From Mytilus galloprovincialis (taxonomy: Eukaryota > Mollusca > Bivalvia > Mytilida > Mytilidae), in NCBI RefSeq assembly GCF_965363235.1, contig NC_134849.1, positions 51,220,122 to 51,284,121 on the forward strand: a stretch of 64,000 bases of DNA. The letters run 5' to 3'. The position numbers and the translations under genes were made by a program. Positions 1-12,840 of the stretch are shown here, piece by piece; the first letter of the stretch is position 1; each line of letters opens with the position of its first letter. The notes below the pieces were generated by a model. That model had not been told where the DNA came from and searched no databases. It saw only the letters and a list, made by a program, of their open reading frames with translations.

Positions 1-1302
1 TATGCCTGTCTCTTTTTTACGATTTAATTTAGTTTAGACCTAGCGAAAAGTTAAACATTTTCGCTTACTCCAGATTTTTTATGCAAAGAGTTATTCCAGC
101 TACATGTATTTGTAGTATAATAGTAGTTGTTTACATCTTTTTCATTGTTTTATATTTTGCTGATAGCTATATCATTGGCAATAATACCACATCTCTATTT
201 TGGTAGTTGTTTCCTTTTTCCTCATACGGATTGTATGGTACGTTCTTGAAGCATAAGGACGAATAATAATTTTAAATGCAATCTTACTGGATAGAATCAG
301 ACATATTCTAGTAGTAGCCTTGATCCGTCAAATGATTGTCTTCAACATCTATATCAGGTAAAAAGTGTGGCAATATGATTACACAATTTTGGGAGTTTGG
401 ATGAGAGGTCCTTAATTTCTGTATTCTTTAAATGTTTGGCTCAATATTCTTTATCTTCAAAGTAATAGCTATTCTGTAATAACATATATGTATTCTGGAC
501 ATTGTTCTATTCATTAATCAATATAATTATTTTTACCCAATTCTTTAAGTTTTGCCGTTATTCTTTATATCTAACCCCATTATTCTCTATTCTTTATTAA
601 TTTTTTGCCCATTATTCTTTTTTTGCCCATTATTCTCTATTCTGTAAACACCTTCCACATCCTTATTTATAATCGGATTGGATTTGTTGAGACTGATGGA
701 CATTATACGAATATGCATACATACTCACTTGAAATGTGCTAATTTTGAAGTAAGAAAAAAAGCGGCAAAAAAAACTTATCCATATACCCTACCGGGTATC
801 ATGTACAAATTATTCTGTTCTTAGTTCTTAGATGACAATCTAATGCATGTTATACTTTGCAGTAATACATCTTGTACGTTGATTGCCATTAACGTCCAGT
901 AGGATATATCCCAAACATTCAAGAGAAGTGGGGACCATTAGATATTGATTTGATTCTGTGGCAAATATTACAGACGTCTTATAAATAATCTTCCGTATAC
1001 TGCCTTCTTTAAAAATACTGTATGAATTATAAATACGAAGATGTGGTATAATTGCCAATGAGATAACCATTCACAAAGAAGTACACCACTAATTCATGGC
1101 CCCATTGCTTTCTCAGTCATTCCCAAATAATGGGTACAATTCTAATGTAGACACTGTTAAAAAATAAATTTCAGCTGAGCAGAGAGAGCGTGCTGTTTTC
1201 TTCTGTGTCTATAATCTAGTCTGTCACTTTTTAAAGTTTTACTTACACCATTTTAGTTGTTTTCAAGTTTTAGCATTTTTTGTAAGACAAGGTAAGTATG
1301 AA

Positions 1303-3099
1303 CGTATCGGAGGTTAGTGTTGTATAAAGTCACCTTAAAAATTGCATTAGAGAAAAACACAAGATGTAAATCAAGGCCCATGTGAAGTGGGTTACATTTA
1401 TCACCATAACAAAATGATTTATACGTATTATTCTGTAAATATTGAAAGCAAATACCAATTTTAAGGTGTGAATTAATATAGCGTTTAAAAAATATTCAAA
1501 TTAGTAGTTTTCACAACTTATTTAGTGATGAATTTAAACTAATGAAATGTTATGTTGTATAGTATTCTAGTTTCATAATACAGCTTTCCAGGAAAAACCC
1601 TATTATATATGTTTTGAATCACTGGTATGTATTTTTTATGCTTGTAAATCCACACCCCATCTTTGTTACGGAGGTTAATATCAAACCAGTACCTAAATGC
1701 TGATACATAGTTGCACTCAACTCTTTAATGCTAGCATTTCTAAACAATTTATTGACATTACACACTAAAAAACTATCAAGTTATATGTTTCTTTTAGTCA
1801 AATGGACTTGTCGAAATCTCCAAACGATTCATGAACTTTTCACTCAGAAATATTTTTACCTAAACCGAATAATGTTAACCTTAATTTTATATTAAAAGTT
1901 ACCAAAAATTAAAAAGTATTTACCATATTAGAAAAAAAATATAATTGTTCACTGCCCTTATATTATGCTCGACTATGAAGTTTTTGAGTCAATTAGTTTC
2001 ATTTCGAAAATTTCTATCCTCCGTAACGACAATTAAAACCTCCATAACGGACAATTCCACTTCTTACCAACACCAAACATATAAATGAATGTAAATATTG
2101 GAATTAAATGACAAACAAGACAACAGAATTAAACATTTTTCTTAGTAAATCCTTAATGAAGAAGAGTAAAGTCCTGTTAGAGAAAAACACTTGTTTTTCC
2201 TTAAATTTCTATCCTCCGTAACGTAAATCAATGATGTCGTCTATGATTGACATCACCTTTTGATATTTATTAGTGATAATTGATTGACTGATTTGGTATC
2301 TATAACAATGTACAATAATTTCAATTGTAATGATCGTGTTAACATGCATGTTTGGATTTTTTTTATTTGCATAACCTCCGTTACATTGATGAGTCCTAAA
2401 TAATCTTGAAAATGTTTGCTATACACAGCTGTTAAAGTTATGATTGTCGTCGTATTTACACAAGTTGTGTTGTAGACTATTTAATATCTAAGAAAATAGC
2501 TGATATAACGTTTATTAAACGTTATAATGTTGCTCACATAATAGGGAAAAAATAAGTTCACCTACCTCTCTCAAAGCAATAAAATTTTTCTCAATATCTG
2601 TATTTTGTTTGTCTGTTTCCTTTATAATAAATGCTGTCTGCTACAAAAATGACTTTTGGCAGTGTCAGCAACCGCTGATACTGATAAAAAAAAGTCTGAC
2701 AACGTAACTGTAAATAACTGTGTCACGGAGGTTATTAAAACGGAGGTTAGTTTTATTTTCATTATACATGGAAATATGTAACAATATTGTTGAGTTCTTT
2801 TCTCAAAACCAAATATTGAGAAGCTTTATGGGTGCTTTCAATGAAATAATCATCATTTTCAGTTGTACTTGGTTAGTACGTTCCAAAATACGCGTTACGT
2901 AGGTTAGATTCTTATATGCGACAATCGAAAAAAAGAGAAAAAGAATATCTTTTTTTTTATTTTTCGTTTCATTGCAATAACAGTTAAAGGCAGGATTTTA
3001 AAATTTGATGTATCAACTTTGCTTAAAGTCAGTTTGGGCATGTTTTCCAATCATATAAATATGTTTTGACTGTACCTAAAGATACGTTACGGTAGGCTA
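1303..3099. repeat. Cluster of diverged GTTACGGAGGTTA words, both orientations
   Basis: A 13-nt word close to GTTACGGAGGTTA recurs about ten times in 1.8 kb. Forward copies lie near 1303, 1665, 2721, 2741, 2893 and 3084. Reverse copies (CCTCCGTAAC and kin) lie near 2016, 2037, 2211 and 2372. Several spacings fall at 160-195 bp or twice that. From 2.9 kb onward a second word, GGCGACA, recurs near 2915, 3110, 3274 and 3447. This looks like a decayed tandem array with an inverted segment; a regulatory role is possible but unsupported. Confidence 0.5.
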
Positions 3100-3937
3100 T
3101 ACGTTTATCGGCGACATTGGTTAAAAGGGTAAATCAAAGTGTATATTATAACTTGATTCTAAAATATTTTTGTGGTTAAAAATCAATATAGTGTCAAATA
3201 AAAAGTGTAAATCTAATCATGATTCAGATGAAATTAAGTATTTTAATTCACACCGATATTTGGAGTTTTTCTTGGCGACATTCGGAATTCGTGTGATTTC
3301 CGTATTTTGAATAGCAAATCACACAAATATATTTACGATTAACATCACAAAAGAATATGATTTTATTTTAGTATACATATTAATCACTTAAAACACGGAA
3401 AAGATTATCTGTGACATATATTAAGCTTGCATTTTGTGGTTATTTGTCGGCGACACTGTAATTTTGTAATTGTACCCATTTTTTTGGGAATGACTGTTCT
3501 ATGTTAAATTCCTCAATTTCAAGCACACACACAGCGCTTGCATTTTAAGTGCAAATAAAGTGACATTTATTGCATGTCAAAGCTACACTGACTTTATGAG
3601 GTATTGTACTAAAAAAATCAACATACATTGTATGGCATAAAAGAAAGAAATGGTTCCCGGAACTTTGGATTTACCAAAACAGGTACTTCAGATCTGACAA
3701 ACAGGCAAAATGTACCCTATTTTTAAAATTTGGTGCAGTTTTTTAAATATCCATAATTATATGTCAAAAAGTGTTATACAATGACCACCAGTCAATCAGC
3801 TTTTATTTGATACCAAAAATACATAAATATTCTACATATTTAGAAAGGAACACTCATGCGTAGGAACTATTTTGTGTTAAATATTTACTACTTTCTAGTA
3901 TGTGCTTTCTGGCTGGGCCCGAATCAGTGGTGTTACA

Positions 3938-4012
3938 CCACAAGAGACCAAATGACAGAGAAATTTACAACTTTAGATCCTCGTCCGGCCTTCAACAACG
4001 AGCAAAGCCCAC
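3938..4012 (-). repeat. Fragment of abundant SINE-like mussel repeat
   Basis: The minus strand reads TGGGCTTTGCTCGTTGTTGA, then a GGCCG stretch, then TCTCTTGTGG. This is the middle of the repeat found more completely at 22715-22850 and 17886-18026. It is partial and diverged. Confidence 0.6.
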
Positions 4013-4662
4013 ATTTGTATATTCTTTTCAAGTGACAAACTGAAGACGTTGTATTTAGTATAACATTTTAATTAATTACCTATGACTTGTGGTTTCAAAT
4101 TGATACAATACCGGAAGTATTTGTTATCTTACAGTGTCTTAATTGTCAAGAGGTATTATTAGCTGTCGTTTAACTAATGGTAAACAAACAACTTATAAGT
4201 ATTATGAGATCGAGGCTTACTGTAGTTTTAGTTTAAGCTATACACAATATTTTTAATTTGTGTTTATCGTAAAATCAATAAACAACAACACATAGTTTAG
4301 AGTATTAATCACTCAAAATAAAGTTTTGAACATATCTTAATAATTTGAATGAATTCATTCTATGGTGTGTTTCCATACTATTAAAGTTATGATAACAATA
4401 AGCACGTGTATGTGTATGCAGATTTATCAAATGTATGAAAAGGTTGACAACGGTATAGATAGAAAGGTGGAATCAACGTCTTTGGTAGTGTAACTTCTGC
4501 TCACTCAGAGGTTCCGTTTTGCTGTGCGAGATTAATAAAATCGCGGCCACGTCAGGTCGGATTCGGATCATCAAATCTCGTACATACTGTAGAGCGCGGC
4601 AATATGCAATAGTTTATATTTCATGACTCGATTTAAAACAAAGAAATTGATTTGTACTCTCA

Positions 4663-5042
4663 AAAGTAACCAATAATGTACAAATGTACGGGGATATAAT
4701 CTGAGAGGGTCTCTGTAACTAAAAATTAACAAAAGTAACAAATAACGTATAGGGATTTAATCTAGCATGGTCTCTGTAACCAAAACTAATAAAAGTAACC
4801 AACAATGTAAATGGATTTAATCTAGCAGGGTCTCTGTAACCAAAAACACAAAAGTAACCAACAATGTATAGGGATATAATCTGGCATGGTCTCTGTAACG
4901 AAAACTAAAAAAGTAACAAATAACGTACACAGATATATTTAAACTGACAAAGTCCCTGTAAACAAAAACTCACAAAAGTCACCAACTATATAAACTGGCA
5001 GGAATCCTGTAAACAAAAACTCACAAAAGTAATCAACAATGT
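4663..5042. repeat. Tandem repeat, ~60-bp unit, about 6 copies
   Basis: Units run AAAAGTAACCAACAATGTA, then GGGATATAATCTGGCA, then GGTCTCTGTAACCAAAA. The first four are well conserved and the last two diverge. No coding capacity is apparent. The array abuts the region of the fold-back element at 5533. Confidence 0.85.
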
Positions 5043-5532
5043 GTATATAATATATTTTTATTATGCTTCACGTTCAAATGCCATATTTTGATTGGCTAAT
5101 ACGAGGGTGTTAATTTACTCTATCACATGGCTGAGCGGTTGACAATTTTTTTGAATGTTTCCCTCTCGTCGAAACCAATCAGAAATCGATGATTTAAAAG
5201 ACAATGAATTGAATGTGTACAAGTAATTAAATACAATGATTGAGTTCTAAGTTTTACGTCAGATTTTATTATTTGACTGTTAAAATGAAAAAAAAATAAA
5301 ACATCTTGCTGAACCCTCTTGCTGCCAAAGGGACATTTATGGCTTCTACACATAAATCTTGTTGATTGTGTAGAACGTCAAAGGTCCATGGTAACGTCAC
5401 AATACTGAGGGGCACTGATTTTTTTTTCTAATACCCGTAACGTTGTTATACATGTACGTGACGTCATAGAAAATACTTTTAAAATAAAACTTGTAAAAGA
5501 CAATAATGTTAGGACATTCAGTATAATAAATT

Positions 5533-5671
5533 AAATAACACATAGCTGAGAGGTTGATAGAGCAGATTGGTACCCCTTGAAAAAGCATTGTCAACCTTGG
5601 CTTCGCCGCAGTTGACAATGTTTTCTCGGGGTAACAATCTGCTCTATCACCCTCTCACTTATGTGTTATTT
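5533..5671. mobile_element. Fold-back (MITE-like) palindrome
   Basis: Two inverted arms of about 60 bp begin AAATAACACATA and end TATGTGTTATTT. They contain matching GATAGAGCAGATTG / CAATCTGCTCTATC blocks and surround a short loop with GCTTCGCCGC. A related partial arm (ATGGCTGAGCGGTTGACAA) lies at about 5126-5145, so the element may once have been larger. No protein is encoded. The transposon family is not identified. Confidence 0.75.
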
Positions 5672-6089
5672 ATATATTAGTTTTCATTGGGCTGTGCAAT
5701 ACTTATTAACGCATGTTCTATCAACGTAGACCAACTTGCCTTGCATGCATAAGCGTCATTGGCCTTTAGTAATTTTAATTTAAAAAAGTGTTTATTGAAG
5801 ATGAAACAGTGTCTGTAGATCATCAAAATGACTACGTACTTGATGATGAAAGAGGATAAAAGATGTATATGTATCTGACAAGAAGCTGGCCGGATATGAG
5901 GTCTTGATGGAGGATTGCTATTTTCCGTACTTGTCTCCATTTGTGATAATCCTAAGAGATGGCCTTATATTGACCTTAATATTTTCAAGTTTAAAACATG
6001 CAATTAGTCAGGCCTTGTATAGGTGACGAATTGTGATTTCTACTTGTATTTGAACTTATTAACCTAGATAAAAATTCTGCTGGGGATGA

Positions 6090-8545
6090 TGATTATAAAT
6101 TGGAAGAGGAGGGGGATTTTTATGTGCCAAGTTTACTCTATATCGACGATATACAAAAGAAGTAATTTAGACCACATCATTCTAAATAATGTATCGAATA
6201 CAAAAACTTATTGGAAAATTATGAAAATGTTAATCAAATCTAACAATGGACCAAATAACATCCCCCCACTCCAAAATATTATAAATACCGAAAAAATAGA
6301 CGAAATAGCATATAAAGATGAAGAAAAATGTGAGCTTTTGAACAAGTATTTTAATTTAATCTCCAAATTAAATGAAGAAAATATCAACTTACCACAATTG
6401 AAACTAAATCTAACAATAAAATTTGTGACATACATGTCACTATTCAAGAAATTATAGATATGATTAATATTCTTGATCCAAATAAAGCCTCGGGACCAGA
6501 TGTGATTAGCCACAGGATGCTCAAGATCTGTCCAGATAAAGTTGCAATACCTCTTCAAATTATATTCAATAAGTCCCTTAGTCAATGTATATATCCAACC
6601 AGCTGGAAAATTGCAAATATAATAGCTATTTTCAAAAAGGGGGACTCTTCTTTGCCATCTAATTACAGACCAATATCTTTAATTAGCTGCGTGAGGAAAG
6701 TTATGGAACGAGTTGTGTTTAAACATGTATATAATCATCTATTTAATAACAAACTAATTTATAAATACCAATCAGGTTTTTTGCCTAAACATTCAACAGT
6801 GCATCAATTAATAGAAATCTATGATTTTATCTTAAATGCACTAGAAACAAAAGAAATTTGCTGTTTTGTTTTTTGTGATTTTTCGAAGGCCTTTGACAAA
6901 GTTTGGCATATTGGCTTACTACATAAAATAAAAGCATATGGCATTGAGGGAAATCTTTTAAATTGGTTCACTAGCTACCTATATCAAAGAAAACAAAAGG
7001 TTATCATTAATGAATCATCCTCTACTTTTTGCAATGTTTCAGCTGGTGTACCCCAAGGATCCGTTCTTGGTCCTTTATTGTTTATCATATATATTAACGA
7101 TATTGCTGAACAGTTAACTTTTTATGCAGACTATTTGCAGATGACACTTCATTCAGTTACTCGGGTCATGACGAGGAACTTATACAGTCAGTTGTTAGTC
7201 GTGACCTGAGACAGCTGGATGAATGGTCAAGGAAGTGGCTTATGTCTTTCAATCCTGAAAAAAAACCCAGAAATTATGATGTTTTCAAATAATGAGATAC
7301 AAAACCTTAATTTTACTATGAACAACAAAGAAATACCAATTGTGCGATCTCATAAGCATCTAGGGGTTACATTTAGAAGTGACGCAAAATGGAACAACCA
7401 TGTTGAAAATATATTAAATAGTGTTAAAAAAACATCTGAATATACTGCGAAAACTCAAATATCAACTTAGTCGACAAAATTTGGAAAAATTATATCTAGT
7501 ATTTATTAGACCAATTTTTGAATATGCAACTGAAGTATGGGACAATTGCGGAAAAGGTTATTCAATTAAACTAGAACAGCTACAACTTGAAGCTGCACGA
7601 ATTGTAACAGGTTTGCCTGTTTACACACACTCTGAGACTGTCTTAAAAGAGGTTGGTTGGGAAACTTTAGAGGAACGAAGAAAAAGAAGAAAACTACAAT
7701 TATTTTATAAAATTCAGAATAATAATGCCCCTGAATATTTATGTAACCTTGTGCCCCCTAAAATTCGAAGTACAACACAATATCCCTTGCGAAATGGACA
7801 AGATATCATTTTACCATTTTGCAGGCTGACTCTAACTTCCCAATTCTTTATCCCATCAACAATTAAACTTTGGAATAATTTGAACATATCAGTTCGAAAT
7901 GTAGACTCGTTATCAAAATTCAAAGTAGAATTAAAAAACTACGACATTCGAAATGAGAATCAATCTAACTTAAAACATTATTTATATGGTCCAAGAAAAT
8001 TGAACATAATATTAACCCAATTTAGATGTTCGGCATCGTTCTTGAATTGTGACTTGTTTAGAGCTAACATTATATCTGATCCAACATGTAAATGTGGTTT
8101 GGATATTGAGGACATGCACCATTTTTTCTTTGATTGTCCTTTCTATCTAAATGAAAGGGCTATTCTGTTTAATGGTCTCAGCTGGCTTCCCGAAGGCTGC
8201 GATTTGGACTTAACACTACTGGTTTTTGGAAGAGACACTCTTTCCTATGATCAAAATGTGCAAATTGTTAAACAAGTATTCAATTTTATAAAGAGATCAA
8301 AACGATTCCTCGTAGTATAGTATCAACATAGGTAAAACACACATCATCATCATTATCATCATCAACCTAATCTCTGTCGTTCTTTCCTCACTCCCTCTAC
8401 TTTTTTCAGTATAGATAAGTTATATTTATGTTGTTTATATTATATGATGTATGCTCACGTTCAATTTGTATTGTTATATATATTGTATTGTGGAGAAGAC
8501 TTTATAAGTATGTTTTACTTGTGTCTGATCCTTTTTCGCTTTGAG
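6090..8545 (+). mobile_element. 5'-truncated, broken LINE (non-LTR retrotransposon) with RT domain
   Basis: The reverse transcriptase lies in three frames. About 6150-6450 encodes the linker before RT (WKIMK, then NNIPPL). About 6460-7130 encodes RT: NKASGPD, SNYRPISLIS, QSGFLPKHST, the catalytic block DFSKAFDKVWH, and AGVPQGSVLGPLLF. The FADD box (LFADDTSF) lies at about 7131-7154 in another frame, so a frameshift separates it from the upstream RT. A further shift near 7440 leads to the C-terminal region (about 7440-8320), which contains a YATEVWDNCG block and a terminal Cys/His motif (CKCGLDIEDMHHFFFDC). The endonuclease domain is absent, a typical 5' truncation. The 3' tail probably ends around the AATAAAATATG at about 8548. 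The RT style suggests the Jockey/I/CR1 side of LINEs; I cannot fix the clade. Confidence 0.9.
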
Positions 8546-8842
8546 AAAATAAAATATGTTTAAACCCTAAGTAACAGTCAAAAGAAACGATATTCTTCGT
8601 CTAGAAGGTAATCATTGAATTTCAATAATGATTGACACATTGAAAAATGGGCTGTCGGAATAATGGCGTGTAACCTTGTAAACAGCTTAAACATTAGGGA
8701 GCTCTGATTTTCAATGTGTCAATCATTATTGAAATTCAATGATTACCTTCTAGACGAAGAATATCGTTTCTTTTGACTGTTACTTAGGGTTTAAACATAT
8801 TTTATTTGCTCAAAGCGAAAAAGGATCAGACACAAGTAAAAC
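8512..8842. repeat. Inverted duplication of LINE 3' end plus flank
   Basis: Bases 8512-8646 recur as a nearly perfect reverse complement at 8708-8842, around a 61-bp centre. The arm includes the LINE 3' tail (TGATCCTTTTTCGCTTTGAG) and about 75 bp beyond it. A 30-bp block beginning ATGGGCTGTCGGAATAATGG follows the left arm at about 8646-8675. The same block in reverse orientation follows the right arm at 8843-8872. Near-identity implies a recent event or an assembly artefact. Confidence 0.9.
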
Positions 8843-8860
8843 AGGTTACACGCCATTATT

Positions 8861-8980
8861 CCGACAGCCCATTAGTCCGACAGCCCATTGGTCCGACAAC
8901 CCATTAGTCCGACAACCCAACAGTCCGACAACCCATTGCTCCGACAGCCCAATACTCCGACAACCCATAAGTCCGACACT
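8861..8980. repeat. 16-bp tandem array, CCGACAGCCCATTAGT
   Basis: Seven to eight units of CCGACARCCCATTAGT, with variants at the last few positions. It is the reverse complement of the array at 10899-11063, so the two arrays bracket a 1.9-kb block in inverted orientation. Confidence 0.9.
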
Positions 8981-9236
8981 TATCAAATCAAGTATCAGGG
9001 TAAAATATGTTTTGTCTCTCTGTATTATTACGTTTATGTAATAGCATATTTTAAGAAATAACTCCGTTTATATTACATAAGACTACGGTAGTTCGAATAC
9101 TTTCTATATATTCAATTCGAAATCTGTATAAAGAATAGAACAGTATATAGAATAGAACAGAAAAGAATATTTCATTTCCCAATTAACACAGTCTATAAAG
9201 AGCATACAAATCATAACCAACCAGTGATGGTGCGAG

Positions 9237-9650
9237 CTACTTGTGATACCCCCGCCCAAATATTTCGGTAAACAGGAAATTGTTGAGATGTGAATCCAAA
9301 AAAGCATCACACAGTATAACTGACTTATATAAATCTTGAAACCAAATTTCAGAAATCATTGTATTGTAGTTTCTGAGAAAAATGTGACGAAAATGTTCAA
9401 CTTAGCTCTCATGTAAAAAGTGTTCAGTAAACAGAAAGTTGTTGAGTTAAGAATCTGAAAATGCATCACGCGATAAACCCGACTTCAATAAACCCTGACA
9501 CCAAATTTCAGAAATCCTTGTAATGTTTTTTTCATGAAAAAGAAGCAACGAAAATATTCACGGGGCGGACGGACGAACTGACGGATGGACGGACGGTCAG
9601 ACAGAGGTAACACAGTATACTCCCCACTTTTTCGAAGCGGCGGTATAATG
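9237..9650. mobile_element. Non-autonomous tandem-core element (family a)
   Basis: It begins near GATACCCCCGCC and ends GAAGCGGCGGTATAATG, giving imperfect inverted ends. The core is two units of about 160 bp (GTAAACAGGAAATTGTTGAG near 9268, a diverged copy near 9427). A GGACGGACGGTCAGACAG tract (about 9570-9605) precedes the end. No protein is encoded. Confidence 0.65.
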
Positions 9651-10242
9651 ATTGGGTTAACATTAAGACATTACAATACTAATTTATACTAGTTATATTT
9701 ATTTCACCAAAAGCCTCAGTCACAATATGAGCCAAAACAAAATAGGAAAAAAAGAACTAACACATTGATATGAAACAACAGTCAGTATCAAGACCTGTAC
9801 TACATAATTCAAATGAACTAATAATAAAATCATAATTTTTCCAATAAAAGTTAAGTTTTCTTGTGTTGACATCGAAGATTAATCATGTTTATCCAACTTT
9901 TTAAAGTTCTGGCAAGTGCTAGAAATATGCTGAAAGAGTTCCTCACTCAAATTATTATGAAGGGAGCATTCGATTGAAAAATGACGCTCATCCTCAACCT
10001 ATCAGCTGTACAATACGATTTTTTTAGTATCTGGCATTTTCTATTCCTAATGTAATGGGTGAGCACCGATTCTTAATTAACATATGAACTACCTTTCTTA
10101 AAATCAATGATATCTAAATATTTTTCTCCTTGAAACATAATGAAAAATAAGTGTCAAGTATGCCACAAAACACATACTGTACTAAGTTTTTACAACTAGA
10201 TAATTTGACAAAGACACAAGCGTGATTTTTTACTAGTTGTTA

Positions 10243-10368
10243 TTGGCTTTTATATTGCACTCGTTCTATTTTTAAAAGCAGTCATTTTGAGTTGACTGTT
10301 TGTTTCTTTGTCATATATAGTTCCTGAATATCACTTTTCCTCATGAATATTTAAATAGAAGTTGCCGA
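10243..10368 (-). repeat. Dispersed repeat shared with 48311-48430
   Basis: The minus strand (TTCTATTTAAATATTCATGA, then GGAAAAGTGATAT, then ATAGAACGAGTGCA) aligns along about 120 bp with the plus strand at 48311-48430. It lies inside the block bracketed by the 16-bp arrays. Family unknown. Confidence 0.75.
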
Positions 10369-10898
10369 AATGTTCATGTCCGTCATACTTGTTTTTCGTA
10401 ATAAGTTTTGTTGTAAATCATAAGTCCTGCACCTCCCCCAACCATTTTAAAGGAGGGATATTTTCCCTAGATTTTGAAATAAGCTTGGGATATAAAATTG
10501 GTATCCCTACAAATATATTGAGTGTCATCTCTCAGACTATGTCTGATCTATCGTTTTTAGAAGTGACTTGTAGTTGTCTCAGTATTTCGTGGATTCACAT
10601 TCCCGAACATGATACCGTATTCATAAAAACCACCAGGCGAACTAGAACATCACAGACTGACAGTTGACACACAAACGACGAAATGTAAACAAATAAATAC
10701 CCAAACACGCAAAACGAAAGAGGGTTGAATGTAAGGACTAAGCAGTAGCAATTAGCATGTGTATCAACTCCAATATAATGAGACAACTATCCCGCATGGA
10801 AAGAATAATAGGAATCAAAACGGACAACCCCAAATATTGAAGAGAACAGAGTTGGTTTTTTTAAAGAAAAATTACCAATACACACAAGACAGATGCAT

Positions 10899-11063
10899 TG
10901 TCGGAGTAATGGGCTGTCGGAGTAATGGGCTGTCGGAATAGTGGGCTGTCGGAGTATTGGGCTGTCGGAATAGCGGGCTGTCGGAGTAATGGGCTGTCGG
11001 AATAATAGGCTGTCGGAGTAATGGGCTGTCGGAATAATGGTTGTCAGACTAATGGGATGTCAC
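10899..11063. repeat. 16-bp tandem array, TGTCGGAGTAATGGGC
   Basis: About ten units of TGTCGGAGTAATGGGC with AATAATGG, AATAGTGG and AGTATTGG variants, ending in decayed TGTCAGACTAATGGGA. The unit is the reverse complement of the array at 8861-8980. Together they could be the long inverted ends of one 2.2-kb element (8861-11063) with a non-coding interior. Confidence 0.9.
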
Positions 11064-12009
11064 CGTTTACAACATTATTTTTTGTTCGTTTTTATTTTTT
11101 TGTAACAAAATCGACAGTTAACAGAATTCGCAAAACAAAATCGATAGTTTACACAATTTACAAAACAAACTTTAAAAGTTTATAATTTTCATTATCCAAT
11201 CTTTTTCATATTTTGTTATAGATACAGGTAAAGGTTAACTTACTAAAATTCATTTCCTTATATTAAAAGTATGAATCAAATTCTTTGAGAAACAGACATC
11301 ATTCACTAAATATAACGCCCAGTTTTAATATTTTATCTTATTGTTTCCTTGTAAAATTAATTAAGTTATCAATCAAACTTTTGGTCCACAGACGACATAT
11401 ATACAACTGACCAAAAACATTGACATTTACACGGGGTTTTTCTTATTCATTTGAGAAAAAAGTCTCGTCTTGTGGTTATTAGATGGATTTCTGTTTGAAC
11501 AATACAAATATATATGTCAACGAAGTGTCGATTTGATAAACCTTGTGTGTGTCTGAAGAAGGCGATCACAACAAAATATTTCAAATCCGAAATGGCAATC
11601 AAAAATTGTGTTCATACTTTTAATTGTGCAAGAATATTGATCAAATGGATAAAAAAAAACATGACTCCACAAACTGATTGGAAGCAGTTGCATGGACTAA
11701 TTCATCATATTGGTTTTTTTTTAAAACTTATCGTACCTTATGACAGAGCACAAAATAATAAAATTAACAAAGTTAAACAAAGTAACTCAAGGTCACAACT
11801 TAGTGTTCTAACGTTCGCCTATGAGTCTAGTATGGAATTTGCGCTAATTCTGATATTATCGCTGATTATGAAATAATTTGCTTTTTTTGCACGTTTGTAT
11901 TTTAATGGTTTGATGGCATATAATGATTAAACAACAATAAAGCAACAAATAGAGTAAAGACTGAACAGTATCATTGACGAACCTTCATCTGTACCGAAGT
12001 ACCGACTAG

Positions 12010-12222
12010 TACCAATATAAATTATTTCTAAAATGTGTATATTATTGCTTGACCAATATAGGCGTACCATGCACAAAATAAATAAAGTATTCCTAAAATG
12101 TGTATATTATTGCTTGACCAATATAGGCGTACATGTACCATGCACAAAATAGATAAAATATTCCTAAAATGTGTATATCATTGCTTTACCAATATAGGCG
12201 TACCATGCATTAATAAATAAAT
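12010..12222. repeat. Tandem repeat, ~80-bp unit, about 2.5 copies
   Basis: Successive units contain CCTAAAATGTGTATATTATT, GCTTGACCAATATAGGCGTA and CCATGCACAAAAT. The copies are highly similar, so the amplification looks fairly recent. Confidence 0.85.
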
Positions 12223-12840
12223 ATGTAAATATGTTGCTATCAAAAAGCAGTTAACGTGTATATATAGTGGCTATACATCGAAGGAACTTATTATGATTTA
12301 TATAAATGTCATTTTCAAGTGTCACGTGACTTATGGAAAAGGCGTCATTTTCTCACAACGTAAATTTTATCAGCCTGAGTACAGACTGATACAGTTTTTC
12401 TTTGACTGTTTTTTTTTGTTGTTGATTTTTTTGGGGATTTATACAGTGTGCCTGCTTCTACTAGCTGATTTTCGGTTTTTATATTGAATTCAGATTTTGA
12501 GTTGTTTGTTATTATGTGAAATTGACATCTTTCCTGACATGCTTTCGGCAAATTGACAAATCAAGGTAAAGAAAAATGTAAGTAATATGTTATTTATATA
12601 TTTTGTTTATATTAACCTGATATCAACATATTGTAAGTATGTTTACATTCACCTACCAATATTTAAGGTTATTCATTACGTTATATTCGGTTTTATAATG
12701 CATCATCATGGTATTAGATATTGTATTCTTTTTTAAACAGTCCGCATTAGAACTGAGGACAGAAATCTTATTATATTTATATGTGCATTGGTTTTCTGTT
12801 GAACAGTTTGCAACAAACGTTTATATGTGTACAATAATAT

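Larger units (their letters stand above)
1..4660. other. Non-coding stretch, no gene supported
   Basis: No open frame here shows a recognisable domain or a splice-consistent exon. The stretch is AT-rich. Around 571-650 a short phrase (GCCCATTATTCT) is repeated. Minus-strand tail fragments of the abundant mussel repeat lie at about 1036-1070 and 3938-4012. The 1.3-3.1 kb part carries the GGAGGTTA word cluster listed separately. Nothing else is identifiable. Confidence 0.6.

Noticed and set aside
11514-11876. 120-codon open frame as a small gene
   Set aside because: No domain, no signal peptide, no splice context, and composition like the surrounding AT-rich DNA.
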